From NCBI GenBank assembly GCA_018241965.1, contig JAFECS010000049.1:10990-49890 (forward strand): 38,901 nucleotides of DNA, read 5' to 3'. The stretch is from Pseudomonadota bacterium (GTDB taxonomy: Bacteria > Pseudomonadota > Gammaproteobacteria > Berkiellales > Berkiellaceae). Position 1 is the first letter of the stretch; each line of letters starts with the position of its first letter. The notes beneath the pieces are model-generated. The model did not search any database. It was not told the DNA's origin and saw nothing but the letters and a program-made list of their open reading frames with translations. The position numbers were made by a program, and so were the translations under genes. Shown here one piece after another: positions 8,098 through 17,908 of the stretch.

Positions 8098-9180
8098 TTA
8101 AGCCCTTCTAGGTGAAATAGTTCTCTTTTCTCTAATAGACTCTTGAACTCCATTTGCAATTTTATCAATTTTCTCTTTCAAAACTTCATGTTCACTATTT
8201 TTACCAAGAAGCTTTTTTACTGAACCTGTTGTTTCACGGCTGATTTCTTTATCAAAATGTTCTAACTTTTGCATATCTCCTTTTGTGACGAGATCAGCTC
8301 TAATTTTATTCTCTATGCTTTCCAATTCTTTTCTATCAATTAATTTATTAGCCGGTATATAATCGTTTTTAATTTTTTCAATAATTAATGCAATTGCTTC
8401 AGATCTCCTATCATGCTTGTCATTCAGTTTTTTATATCTGCCTTCAAGTAATTCCAATATTTTTTTATTAGCTTCAGTTATGGGATCCAAGGCTTGTGCT
8501 TGAGAAGGTGTAGCTTCAGGCTTCGAACGAGAAGCGGGGTGCTGCGAACTGAAAGATATTCCACTAGATCGTTTTAATGTTTTTGCTTCGCTTATAAATG
8601 TTTTTAAATCTTTATGAATATCGTCTAATTTCCCGCCATTTTTAGCAATCCAGTCATTCAATTGAGCTTGGTTCTCCTGACTAATCTCTCTCGGAATTCC
8701 ACTAAGCTGCATAGCAGGAAAGTTCTGATAAAATTCACCATGATTTTTCTCTAAGTAACTTTTGAACTCTTTACCTGCCGGCGTGTCCCATAACCCTCCT
8801 CCTAACTTTGAGGAAACAAGCATGCCAGCAACACTTCCAAATCTATCCCATACGTCTTTAGTTTTTTTACTGTCATAATTAAAACAACGCTGCATTTCGA
8901 GCATCTCCGGTGGAAATTTGGGAACAGCATCCAGTAATAAAAATGGTTTTGCTACCATGTTTTCGTAATTACGCATAACATACGCAGAGACTGACAAGGG
9001 ATGACCTTGGGTTATTACACCGAGGTTTGGAAACCAGGTGCTTGCTTCCCCAGAGTTATGACCTGAAGATTTATATAAACACATTCCATTAACCACAACA
9101 AATTGGCGAGCTATTTCAGCACTTTTTTCTTTATCCGTTTCTTCTTTCGACTTAAATGTTACAGTAGGTAGCGTTAACAT
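8098..9180 (-). CDS. Orphan 360-aa protein, candidate effector
   Basis: Residues about 20-190 look like a compact mixed domain with several Trp and Gly-rich turns (for example KLGGGLWDTPAGKEF). A Ser/Pro/Gln linker (about 210-235, SSQHPASRSKPEATPSQAQA) follows, then a highly charged helical C-terminal half ending EKRTISPRRA. There is no signal peptide or membrane segment. AAGG precedes ATG 9180 at a good distance. The fold-linker-charged-coil plan is common among secreted effectors of Legionellales, but I recognise no family, and secretion is inference from style and neighbourhood. Confidence 0.65.
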   Translation of the reverse strand: MLTLPTVTFKSKEETDKEKSAEIARQFVVVNGMCLYKSSGHNSGEASTWFPNLGVITQGHPLSVSAYVMRNYENMVAKPFLLLDAVPKFPPEMLEMQRCFNYDSKKTKDVWDRFGSVAGMLVSSKLGGGLWDTPAGKEFKSYLEKNHGEFYQNFPAMQLSGIPREISQENQAQLNDWIAKNGGKLDDIHKDLKTFISEAKTLKRSSGISFSSQHPASRSKPEATPSQAQALDPITEANKKILELLEGRYKKLNDKHDRRSEAIALIIEKIKNDYIPANKLIDRKELESIENKIRADLVTKGDMQKLEHFDKEISRETTGSVKKLLGKNSEHEVLKEKIDKIANGVQESIREKRTISPRRA

Positions 9181-9328
9181 ATAACCTTAAATATAATAAT
9201 GTTTGTATTAATCAATTTTACAAATAACTAGAGAATATTTGCTAGATAGATTGCTAATAGGTCAATGTCAAATAGAGATTGCAGGTACACTAATAATACA
9301 TAAATACTCAGTTTAAACAGGTAACAGC

Positions 9329-9802
9329 ATGTCTACGCACAATTCAGTTATTAACTATTTTAAAGAATTTGCCGCACGCTTTGCCAAGGAAGGGATAACT
9401 ATTCAAATCCCCCACCCTAGCGCGCTACATTTAGGCACACATTATATTGCTGTTGATATTGGCAAAAGCATTAGCGCAGAATTTCCTTTTAATAAAAATT
9501 TAATGAACCCGATTGGTTCCTTTCAAGGGGGTATACTCTGTGGGCTAATGGATGAAGTGTTTGGGCCACTTTCATTTATGGCTGCGCAAAAACCTTGTGT
9601 GACCATTAATATGACCACACATTTTATTCGCCCTTTTAAAGAAAGTGATGAAAAAGTGATAATCACCGCCCACGTGGTTTCGCAATCCAAATCGCTATTA
9701 TTGTTAGAGGCAACCGTTAAAACAAAAGACGATAAGCTGATTGCTAGTGGCACCTCGCAACTATTGATCGTGACCGATCAATTAACGCGAAATAATGCTT
9801 AG
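9329..9802 (+). CDS. PaaI-like hotdog thioesterase
   Basis: The 157-aa hotdog-fold protein carries the PaaI/YbgC-type signature NPIGSFQGGILCGLMDEVFG (60-79). Asp75 and Glu76 sit in the active-site helix and Gly67-Gly68 just before it. The remainder (TINMTTHFIRPFKESD and LLLLEATVKTKDDKLIASG) fits the later beta strands. Such enzymes hydrolyse acyl-CoA thioesters, often aryl- or medium-chain, in the cytoplasm. AGGTAA upstream of ATG 9329 is the ribosome site. It stands alone: the gene to the left is divergent and the giant gene to the right is convergent with an 11-bp gap. Confidence 0.85.
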   Translation: MSTHNSVINYFKEFAARFAKEGITIQIPHPSALHLGTHYIAVDIGKSISAEFPFNKNLMNPIGSFQGGILCGLMDEVFGPLSFMAAQKPCVTINMTTHFIRPFKESDEKVIITAHVVSQSKSLLLLEATVKTKDDKLIASGTSQLLIVTDQLTRNNA

Positions 9803-9813
9803 AGCTTTCACCG

Positions 9814-12800
9814 TCAATTGTTTAAGGTTAACTTACTATCAACCACTTTAGCTTCAAGCACTGGTAATTGGGCACCTTTGTTGTCTTCTTCTTTGCTCTT
9901 GAACAAGGGGGTAAAAGCAGTTGCCGTCACCATCTGCTGCGCGGGCTCAGCAATATGTGAAAGCATTTTCTTAGGGAATAGTTGGCGTAACTCTGCACTT
10001 AGTCTTTTGATAGCATGTTCCTTATCAACATCCAATTCGCTTTGATTTTGATGATCATACCTTTTTCTAAAACCTGCATAATTATTACAGTAATGTTCTA
10101 CCACTTGGTCTATAAATGAATTCAAAGCAAGCGCATTGGGTTTCTCTGAGATAACCAAAGGCAATAAACACAGCGCGACTATTTTATAAGATAATTGCTT
10201 ATAATAGGGGGTACCATAATGCAAATTAACACAGCCTTGATGGGTATGTTGTGCATAGATCTTGGTGATTGCTTGATGCAAATACCCGCCGATAACACAC
10301 CTTCTAAAATAGGGATCTTCGCATAATGGCACAGGGAGTAAACAACTTAACATATCACTTTGGATAAGCGTATTGAGATTGGCCATTGCTTGATCATGAG
10401 ACCGTAAAAATAAGGCTGCTAAATTGGTTATATAAAGCCCTATTTCTAATGAAGTGACCAGCGGGGCATTTTTTATTAAGGCATGTGCCGCTTCTTCTTC
10501 TAAATATTTTCCACTTGCATTCATTAGACGAATGCTGCGTAAAACGAGTGCGGGATCTTTAAAACGTTCTTCGCTATTGCCAATTAATCTTAACGTGGGT
10601 GAAAAAATATCGGTGATCCCATCAAAGGGATCTTCTAAAGTAAGTCCATCGTACTTTAATCCATTTAACCTAAAATCCGGCTCATATGCTGTTGTGCTAC
10701 AAACAATATCATGACGAAGTCCTAAATCATCTAGTTCATGTAAACGGACAAGATCTGGACGCTTAGTAGGCATGGGCTGATAAGCCCCAGGATAAAGGGC
10801 ACAAAATTCTTCCACACTACATTCTGCGCGAATATCATAATCATGAAAAGTGCCTTTACTTAATAAGAAATCTCGTAAAAAGCCCCCCGTTAACGATACT
10901 TTTATCCCTCTTTCTCGAAGAGTCGTAAAAATGGAATGCACAGGCTTAAATGCCGGCAGTGAAAAAAGTTGACGCAATTGACTTTCAGCGTTTTCTAAAA
11001 TAATTTCTTTGCGCTCTCTGGGTTTAAAGGGGGTTATCTCACCAACAAGCGAAGCCATCTTTTGTTTGGTAGGACTTGGCGCATCCTCTCTTTTCATAAA
11101 GACAACCTTGCCAAAGGTTAATTCAGGGGCAGGCTCTTCAACTTCTTCTTTACCAAATACAAAATTATTCAACGCTTCAGTCACTTCGGTTAGCTGCGCC
11201 ACAACGGGATCTTCGGCTTCGCAAGTTAAACGAGTCATTTGTGCTTCTACGTCGTCGAGTTGTTTTTGGTCCTCTTGCTGCTCTTGCGGTTCTTGAAGTG
11301 CAGTTAATTCTGGAGAACGGTTAGATATACTTCTTTTCTCTGCTTTTGGCTTACGAACAGCTTGTTTCTTGTTTACTTCTTTACAGTCCTCCATCATCAT
11401 GAGTAATTTTTCTACAACCAATTTGTCAGCAAAAGACAATTTACCCTTATGTAATACACTTCTCCAACCCTCAAGCAAATTAACAAATTTATCAATCGTT
11501 TCTCTAGAGGGTTTATAATTTAGAAACAGCTTACACGCAGCCATAACATTTTCATTGGAAAAATCACGATAAGCATTAAAATTTAGAGCCGTAGCATGCC
11601 CGTGTTGCGGAACATATTCAGGATCATTAAATAGTAAAACCATTTCCCGATGATATTGCCTAAGCTTCCCGTAAACCCCTTCTTGGTATTTAGCCAGCTC
11701 TTCAATTATTTTTTCTGGAAGTAAAATATAGCGCTGCCGATCTTTTCTGACCTCACTTTTATATTCATAATATTGATAAAGATCATAATATTGGGTTAAG
11801 TTTTCAAAAACCTCAGTACATTGGCCCAAAGGAAATTTATTGGCCATGCAGTCAGACATTTGCAACAATATTAAGGTCCTTAAATTTCCCCATATATAAT
11901 CAATTAAATTGCGCTTTATATGATTATTATTTGCTACTCTGAGTGCAAAATACTGTAGCGTAAAATGAGCAAGATTAACGCATCGACGCTTTGATTGCGC
12001 ATCGCTTTTTTGCGTCAAAATATCAAGTTCGTTAAAGGCGAACTTAATGACAATATTAATTGTTTTGCTCTTATTAGAAAGCGCACTATATTTTTCAAAA
12101 AGCCCTGAGTGCATAACATTGTCTCTGTCTGCAGGTATGTCCTGTGCGTCTAGAATGAGCTCTTTTATTTGTTGTAATACTTGTTCGTCTAATGTTGGTT
12201 CTTTTTTAACAACAACACTTACTGGTTGTTCTTGTTCTTGCTTAATCTGGACTTTTGCTTTTGGCCTAACTCTCTTAACTTGGGCAACAACAAGTCCAGA
12301 TTTTGCGTTTACTTGGTGTTCTTCAACTTTTACTTGTTCTTTATAAGGAACCACAATGTTAGGTAATACTTTTTCGCAAGCCAAAACTAAAGCGTCTATT
12401 TTTTCAGAAAGTAATTCTATAATAATGGAATCTTTTAGCCTTTCATGCTCAATTTGACTAAATTCGTCTTTATATTTTTTCAATAAATCAATCGCTTGCT
12501 TAACAATAGCTGGTGCGTGGCGCCGGTAGCGTGGTTCTCGTAATTGTAAGCAATTATTTAAAAACAACACAAACCGAGAGTGAACTGCCTTTCCCTTGGT
12601 GTTTTTTTCTAAATCTATTTCCTCATCTTGGGCACCATCTTCTGCAGGCGCTTTTGTTAAGGATTCTAAAATGCTACAAAATTCTCCTTCAAATTGTTCG
12701 CATTTTTTAACAAGGAGACCCATGACTTGCAACATAACAATTTCTTGCGGTGGTTTTTGTGCAAAATACGGGGCGAGTATATGAATGTGCTTTTCTAAAT

Positions 12801-15800
12801 CATTCAGTTGTTTTTCATATATCCCAAAAGGCCCTGTTTTCATATTTAAAAATAATGCCTTAGCTTGTTCATAATGACCTTTGGCTGTTTTTAAATCGCC
12901 TTGCGCGATGAGTGCATAAACATATTCCACGGTAAAACTATAGACAATCTCTGCAAACATCCAACGCATTAATATAACATTTGCAGTGTTAGGAAGATCA
13001 TGAACCCTGAACCACTCAAGTTGCAAAGCGCTGATGCTCATTGAGTAAATGTTTCTTAATAAAATAAGTCGCTCTAGTTTTGTGGCAGTTTCTACATAAG
13101 TTCCTGGCTTAATTTTCTTGGTTATCATGTTTTCGCTAAGCGATGAATAGCAATAAAGTAAATTTTCCCAGAAGAAACCCAGTACTTGTTGCGAGAGCAC
13201 TTTTAGCGGACCATGCTCCTCTTGAAGCTTTATCAGCGCATAACTGTTAATAAAATGGGCCACGTTAACCGCTTTTTCTACATCTTGACTTTGTTTAAGT
13301 TGGTAAATAATCCGGCTTATTGCTAAAAATACCTGTGGCCGACTTGCAAATAAAGTATCTTTATAACGTACTAAAAGCTCGGGATATTCTTTATCACACA
13401 GTAAAGCTTCTTTGGCACCAACCTCTTCGACAAAGGACGCAACCACTTCATCTTCCAATGTATCGTTGATTAAAACAGAGAGCCTAGGTAGTGCATTGGC
13501 ACAAACAAAAGATATCTCTTGAAATTTTTCTGAAGCCATTTTTCTAAGATGGCATTGTGCGCCCTCTTTTAAAGTTACCGACCAATGATTGCAAACTTCC
13601 ACTAGGGCCTCAAGAAAGAAACTTGCCTCAAAAAGATAGGGTTCTGCTAAAACCCGTTGAAAGGCATGCGTTAGCGCAACAACCGCTTGCGCATCCGGCT
13701 CAGCTACATTATTGCGCATATTTTCAAGAATCATTAAAGGTGTAGATTGACCATGGACTGGATGAAGTCCAGCAAGTTTCCTTGATGTAGTTAATTGCTC
13801 CAAGACTTGTGTTGCCACCTGTGCTAAACCTATTTGGGACTGGTACAGCAGCGCATCAGGTGAATTATCTTGGCCCTCTACTTTATCAGAAAGCTCACGA
13901 AGTGTAAGCCAGTGTGTTTGCAAGGCAGTGCGTTGTGGGGTAGTTAATTCACCATCAAAAGCTTCAAGTTCTGCAATAGTGTTGGTGAAAGCCTCAAAAG
14001 CTCCCATGGCTTCTCTGATTTGCCTTCTTAGACTAACTATGTCCCCTGTTTCAAAATTCAACCTCAGCTCTATGCCTTTTAATTCGTGAAAACTAAATAG
14101 TGATTTAAACAAATTTCCTTTTATTCTTGCGAGAACTGCATCATTTTTTTCCTGTTTTTTTAGTACTTTATGTAACAGCATTTGATAAATATTTTTATAA
14201 TGCGCGGCCATAGCTAAATAAAAAACTATCAAACTATAATATTCGCGAGAATTACTTATTTCTTGTGAATGTTTAGACCATATTTCAAACAAATCTTTAA
14301 CAATATTTTCAAGGGTATCCCAGGTTAAACAAATCAGATGATAGTTTTTATCAAAGTGTTCTTTAGGAAGTGCATTGAGCAGAAAATGAAGCACATTAAA
14401 TTTTGCTCTTTGAGAAATATAAGGCGATGTTTCTACGTAGGTAACAATCCCATCTATCGTTTTTCTAGCGGTCACTTGGTCATTAAAATACTTTCCCTGA
14501 CAGCCCAGATATATTTTTTTGTATTGAGGATCTATGGGCGGGTAGCAAACAAGCTGCATTGGCTCGATGAGCTCTCTTGCCGGAATGCTTGCTCTGTGAG
14601 CAGCAAGCTCTTGTCTTTTTAGATCATAATATTTCGCTAGTTGTTGTACGCGCTCAATAAGTATACGTACATGCACAGCGCGCGTCGCAATGTATTCTGA
14701 TGTCATATGATTCACATAGTGATCAAGTGCTTGCTCCCAAGTCCTGCAAAGTGCTTGAGCATCACCAAATAAAACCTGCGCATCACCAAAATCATCAAAG
14801 GTGCCAGTTAAGGCATTTAAACAATAAATTGTAGAGGTTACTAAAGCAGGCAAGTTCTCATCAAAAGAAGCTGTTTTATACTGACGTAATATCGATTCGT
14901 TTAATGCTTTGGGAGCCACTTTGCTCCTTTGCGCAAAATGAAAAGTAGCTGCCCCTTTTGCGTCAAGTAGCTTTACAATGGCATCATCAAATGTTTTTAA
15001 TGCATCGCGCCCTGATTTTTGCAAATAGCCAATAGTTTTATTAAAGGAGGCTTGTGTGCCCTCATGGTCTTTAAGCTTTTGCGCAACTTCTTTGGCCTTG
15101 TGTTGGCATATTTGAACTAATTTTTTTTGGTTGGCGCGAAGATAGTTTAGTAAGGTTTGCCTTTGTTCAACAACTTGTTTTATATTTACAGGCCTACACA
15201 AGGCAAAATTAAATTGGCAATATCTTGACATGGCAAGTAATTGATTAAAATAGCTCTCCAACATTTTAGGCTTAAGCTCTGAATACCAAATTTGCATTTC
15301 ACCTGTTAACGGCGTCTTTAACAAAAATTCAAATAATGCCTGAACATGAACACGATATTGACCAAAAAGCGCAAAATTGTCCTCCATTAATCGACTTAGC
15401 GTAAGATAATGACCTCTTGTGCTTGCTGCATTTTTTTGCATTAACACATGGTAACTTTCCGTGAGTCCCTTTGAAAGCAAAGTCACAATAAGATAGCTTA
15501 AGTATTGTTGATTGAATTTGCCTGGTGTTTTATCGTTTACCAAGTGCGTTAATGCAAAATGTAATAAATGAATAGATTTTTGTATTTTCTTTAAAGCTTG
15601 TGGATTTTTCGCCGCAGGTTCTTCCAAAACACCCATTGCTTTTGCCACGATATATTCAAGAGAAAATAAGCATAAATTTTCATTGAACAAGTGCTCATAC
15701 TTGGTAAATAGTGATTTGTCTTGCACTTGCGCGGGAAAATCGCACTGAGCTATATCTTTTGTGAAATCGTCTACTGTTGGCAACTGATATTGTTCTTGCA

Positions 15801-16629
15801 TTCCTTTTGTAGCTTTATATAAAGCCACAGCCGTTCCATAATTATCGGCCACACTTTTAAGTGCTTCATCTGAATCAAATTTTGAACCGTTAACATCATG
15901 AATAGCTTTTATTCTTGTTCCATCTGTAAGGGTAATTTTTTGTTGTAATCTCGCAAGAACAGCGGGAACCTTTTCGAGCATCCCCATTTTTATTAAAAAA
16001 ACAGCATGATAGTGTTCTATATTTAACCAAGATATATATGCTTGCCAGATCCCTATACTACAACTTTGAGTATACTGCGCGGCAGACTGTTTATCTTGTT
16101 TACTTATAAGATCTGAAATTAACTCGTTAAATTGAGGATCATAATGCTCTATCAGCGTGTAATAATGAATAAGCGCATCCTTAAGATAATCCATTTCATG
16201 CGGTAATATCCCAACCATGGTTACCGCTTCTGTATGCTGGCTATATATTTCCATTAAACAATGCCAAAGCACATAACGTAGAATTCGCACATTCTGACTT
16301 GTTTTATTTGCCGTGTTTAAGGAAATTAAAATGCTGTGCAAAACATTTATTGTTTCCATTTCTTGGCAAAGATAATTGAACGCCGGCCCCACTTGCGAGG
16401 GTATGGAAGCTTTTTGTTTAATAACCGTAGCAATTTTTTCTATGGTGAGCTTATTTTCAAGCAGCCAATCATTAATAGGATACTTTGCATTAAGTTGGGC
16501 ATAATCCCCTTTATTCAGACTCGAAGTAATACCACTTGCCTCAAGAATGAATTCACTAACCTTATCGATTTTGCTTTTTTTCTTCTTTTTCTTTTTTTTG
16601 CTGGATGCTGCTTGGGGAGAATTAATCAT
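9814..16629 (-). CDS. Giant 2271-aa helical protein with C-terminal poly(A)-polymerase/CCA-type nucleotidyltransferase domain
   Basis: One uninterrupted frame of 6.8 kb. Residues 10-20 are a lysine run (KKKKKKKKSK), then about 1,850 residues of mostly alpha-helical, TPR-like sequence. Similar modules recur around Trp122, Trp1154 and Trp1580, each a hydrophobic helix with W followed some 30 residues later by a Tyr-rich helix such as HYYTLIEHY or QYYDLYQYY. Low-complexity charged linkers lie near 1420-1475 and 1770-1810. Residues about 1890-2090 form a class II nucleotidyltransferase head: LTGGFLRDFLL (Gly1915, Gly1916, Arg1919, Asp1920), HDYDI (Asp1930 and Asp1932 as the metal pair), then DPFDGITDI and the SEERFKDPALVLRSIRLM block that contacts the nucleotide in PcnB and CCA enzymes. 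About 180 further residues follow. Catalytic residues are intact. No signal peptide; no clear ribosome site before ATG 16629. Probably a secreted effector or a giant cytoplasmic enzyme; substrate unknown. Confidence 0.85.
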   Translation of the reverse strand: MINSPQAASSKKKKKKKKSKIDKVSEFILEASGITSSLNKGDYAQLNAKYPINDWLLENKLTIEKIATVIKQKASIPSQVGPAFNYLCQEMETINVLHSILISLNTANKTSQNVRILRYVLWHCLMEIYSQHTEAVTMVGILPHEMDYLKDALIHYYTLIEHYDPQFNELISDLISKQDKQSAAQYTQSCSIGIWQAYISWLNIEHYHAVFLIKMGMLEKVPAVLARLQQKITLTDGTRIKAIHDVNGSKFDSDEALKSVADNYGTAVALYKATKGMQEQYQLPTVDDFTKDIAQCDFPAQVQDKSLFTKYEHLFNENLCLFSLEYIVAKAMGVLEEPAAKNPQALKKIQKSIHLLHFALTHLVNDKTPGKFNQQYLSYLIVTLLSKGLTESYHVLMQKNAASTRGHYLTLSRLMEDNFALFGQYRVHVQALFEFLLKTPLTGEMQIWYSELKPKMLESYFNQLLAMSRYCQFNFALCRPVNIKQVVEQRQTLLNYLRANQKKLVQICQHKAKEVAQKLKDHEGTQASFNKTIGYLQKSGRDALKTFDDAIVKLLDAKGAATFHFAQRSKVAPKALNESILRQYKTASFDENLPALVTSTIYCLNALTGTFDDFGDAQVLFGDAQALCRTWEQALDHYVNHMTSEYIATRAVHVRILIERVQQLAKYYDLKRQELAAHRASIPARELIEPMQLVCYPPIDPQYKKIYLGCQGKYFNDQVTARKTIDGIVTYVETSPYISQRAKFNVLHFLLNALPKEHFDKNYHLICLTWDTLENIVKDLFEIWSKHSQEISNSREYYSLIVFYLAMAAHYKNIYQMLLHKVLKKQEKNDAVLARIKGNLFKSLFSFHELKGIELRLNFETGDIVSLRRQIREAMGAFEAFTNTIAELEAFDGELTTPQRTALQTHWLTLRELSDKVEGQDNSPDALLYQSQIGLAQVATQVLEQLTTSRKLAGLHPVHGQSTPLMILENMRNNVAEPDAQAVVALTHAFQRVLAEPYLFEASFFLEALVEVCNHWSVTLKEGAQCHLRKMASEKFQEISFVCANALPRLSVLINDTLEDEVVASFVEEVGAKEALLCDKEYPELLVRYKDTLFASRPQVFLAISRIIYQLKQSQDVEKAVNVAHFINSYALIKLQEEHGPLKVLSQQVLGFFWENLLYCYSSLSENMITKKIKPGTYVETATKLERLILLRNIYSMSISALQLEWFRVHDLPNTANVILMRWMFAEIVYSFTVEYVYALIAQGDLKTAKGHYEQAKALFLNMKTGPFGIYEKQLNDLEKHIHILAPYFAQKPPQEIVMLQVMGLLVKKCEQFEGEFCSILESLTKAPAEDGAQDEEIDLEKNTKGKAVHSRFVLFLNNCLQLREPRYRRHAPAIVKQAIDLLKKYKDEFSQIEHERLKDSIIIELLSEKIDALVLACEKVLPNIVVPYKEQVKVEEHQVNAKSGLVVAQVKRVRPKAKVQIKQEQEQPVSVVVKKEPTLDEQVLQQIKELILDAQDIPADRDNVMHSGLFEKYSALSNKSKTINIVIKFAFNELDILTQKSDAQSKRRCVNLAHFTLQYFALRVANNNHIKRNLIDYIWGNLRTLILLQMSDCMANKFPLGQCTEVFENLTQYYDLYQYYEYKSEVRKDRQRYILLPEKIIEELAKYQEGVYGKLRQYHREMVLLFNDPEYVPQHGHATALNFNAYRDFSNENVMAACKLFLNYKPSRETIDKFVNLLEGWRSVLHKGKLSFADKLVVEKLLMMMEDCKEVNKKQAVRKPKAEKRSISNRSPELTALQEPQEQQEDQKQLDDVEAQMTRLTCEAEDPVVAQLTEVTEALNNFVFGKEEVEEPAPELTFGKVVFMKREDAPSPTKQKMASLVGEITPFKPRERKEIILENAESQLRQLFSLPAFKPVHSIFTTLRERGIKVSLTGGFLRDFLLSKGTFHDYDIRAECSVEEFCALYPGAYQPMPTKRPDLVRLHELDDLGLRHDIVCSTTAYEPDFRLNGLKYDGLTLEDPFDGITDIFSPTLRLIGNSEERFKDPALVLRSIRLMNASGKYLEEEAAHALIKNAPLVTSLEIGLYITNLAALFLRSHDQAMANLNTLIQSDMLSCLLPVPLCEDPYFRRCVIGGYLHQAITKIYAQHTHQGCVNLHYGTPYYKQLSYKIVALCLLPLVISEKPNALALNSFIDQVVEHYCNNYAGFRKRYDHQNQSELDVDKEHAIKRLSAELRQLFPKKMLSHIAEPAQQMVTATAFTPLFKSKEEDNKGAQLPVLEAKVVDSKLTLNN

Positions 16630-16768
16630 GGAAATACCGGCTTATTGTTGGGAAATTTTATGTCATTAAATTGTATAGGGCCGGTAGTTTACCATTAAAT
16701 AGTTAATTTTCTAAGTGTATAACAAATAAAACCTCATAAAGTTATTCGACATATTTTTTGTTTTTGCG

Positions 16769-17908
16769 CTATCCCCCTCCTCTATTTCTATGCCTCCCCA
16801 ATACAAGAGGTGATCGTTCAGATACAGACGAAGGTCCCTCTTCTTTGGGTGTTTGCAGGCTATTTCTTGATAAATTTTCAGCTTTAAAAAAAGACTGGGA
16901 ACCAGATGTTCTAGGCCCCCCACTCAATAATAAGGGATTTGATAATCGACTTTCTGAAGTGGAGCCAGCATTATTTGATTGCCCTAACTTTTCTTGTTTT
17001 GATGTCGCTGTTTGTTCATCTGTGACCTTTGAGCGTTTTGGAAGTTTTGAACTTGAAAATCTTTCAAATAATTGTTTAATACTACCCGAAGAACTACTTA
17101 TTTTTTGCTTTTGTGCTTTTTCCCTTTCTCTATTTTCAATATTCATATTTTCTAATTCTTTTTGCTCTTCTTGCACTTCTTTCCATTTTTCATGTGACAT
17201 ACCTGCTTTACGTTCTGCTACTTCTTTCGATAAATCATCATAATGCGCAGCGCTTTGAGTAGTTGTTTTTAAAAGTTTGTCTAGTTCCGCTTTCTCTTCT
17301 TCCTTACTTTGGCCACGTATGGCATCAATTTGCATAGGGTATCTTGCATATCTTTGAGACTGTAAAATGGCATAATTTCCAAAACTTGTTCCGGTATTTA
17401 GCCCTTGATCTTTTGAACTTTGCCCTGCAATTTGGCTAAACCGCTCATAAAATTTAGCAGGAAGTTCTATAGCCTTATTTGTCCCACTTATATCAGCAAT
17501 CATATCGTAATATGATCTTGCTAGTATCTCATCTGCTTGCTTTACTTTTGCAAAAGCTTCTTGGATTTCTGACGGCTTAGCTTCACCTCTTTGAAATTTT
17601 TCTAAAACGGGTAATAAGTGTTGTTCGTGCGCTTTGGCAACGAGTTCACAATTTTTTAGCCATGCTTCTACTTGATTGAGGGCCGTATATTTCTCAGGTG
17701 ATTCAAGATCTTTATACGCTTCTTTCAGTGCTGCTAGCATGTTTTGCGCAGACATAATTTTTAGATTCTGAATATAATCCCTCTCTGTTTTCACTAATTC
17801 CCCTACAAACCCATTTCTCCTCACTTCACGTTTTTTTTCTTTTTCTTGCTCCTGTGTCGAAAGAGACGGTTCTTTACCTTGCGAACTGGTACTCGGACCT
17901 GTACTCAT
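16769..17908 (-). CDS. RhoGEF (Dbl-homology)-like protein
   Basis: This 379-aa protein has a GAGGTAA ribosome site before ATG 17908. Residues 33-230 resemble a eukaryotic Dbl-homology domain. CR1 is FVGELVKTERDYIQNLKIM (34-52) with the conserved Glu37. A CR2-like stretch HLLPVLEKFQRGE is at 97-109. CR3 is AILQSQRYARYPMQIDAI (180-197), with the QRxxRY spacing of the PVQRIxRYxLLL block. A long final helix follows (about 205-240). DH domains catalyse GDP release from Rho, Rac or Cdc42. No PH domain is visible; the C-terminal 110 residues are Ser/Lys-rich, disordered and end in RHRNRGGG. The organism has no Rho GTPase substrate of its own by general knowledge, so a host target and secretion are inferred. 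It lies upstream of the giant gene on the same strand (139-bp gap). Confidence 0.75.
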   Translation of the reverse strand: MSTGPSTSSQGKEPSLSTQEQEKEKKREVRRNGFVGELVKTERDYIQNLKIMSAQNMLAALKEAYKDLESPEKYTALNQVEAWLKNCELVAKAHEQHLLPVLEKFQRGEAKPSEIQEAFAKVKQADEILARSYYDMIADISGTNKAIELPAKFYERFSQIAGQSSKDQGLNTGTSFGNYAILQSQRYARYPMQIDAIRGQSKEEEKAELDKLLKTTTQSAAHYDDLSKEVAERKAGMSHEKWKEVQEEQKELENMNIENREREKAQKQKISSSSGSIKQLFERFSSSKLPKRSKVTDEQTATSKQEKLGQSNNAGSTSESRLSNPLLLSGGPRTSGSQSFFKAENLSRNSLQTPKEEGPSSVSERSPLVLGRHRNRGGG

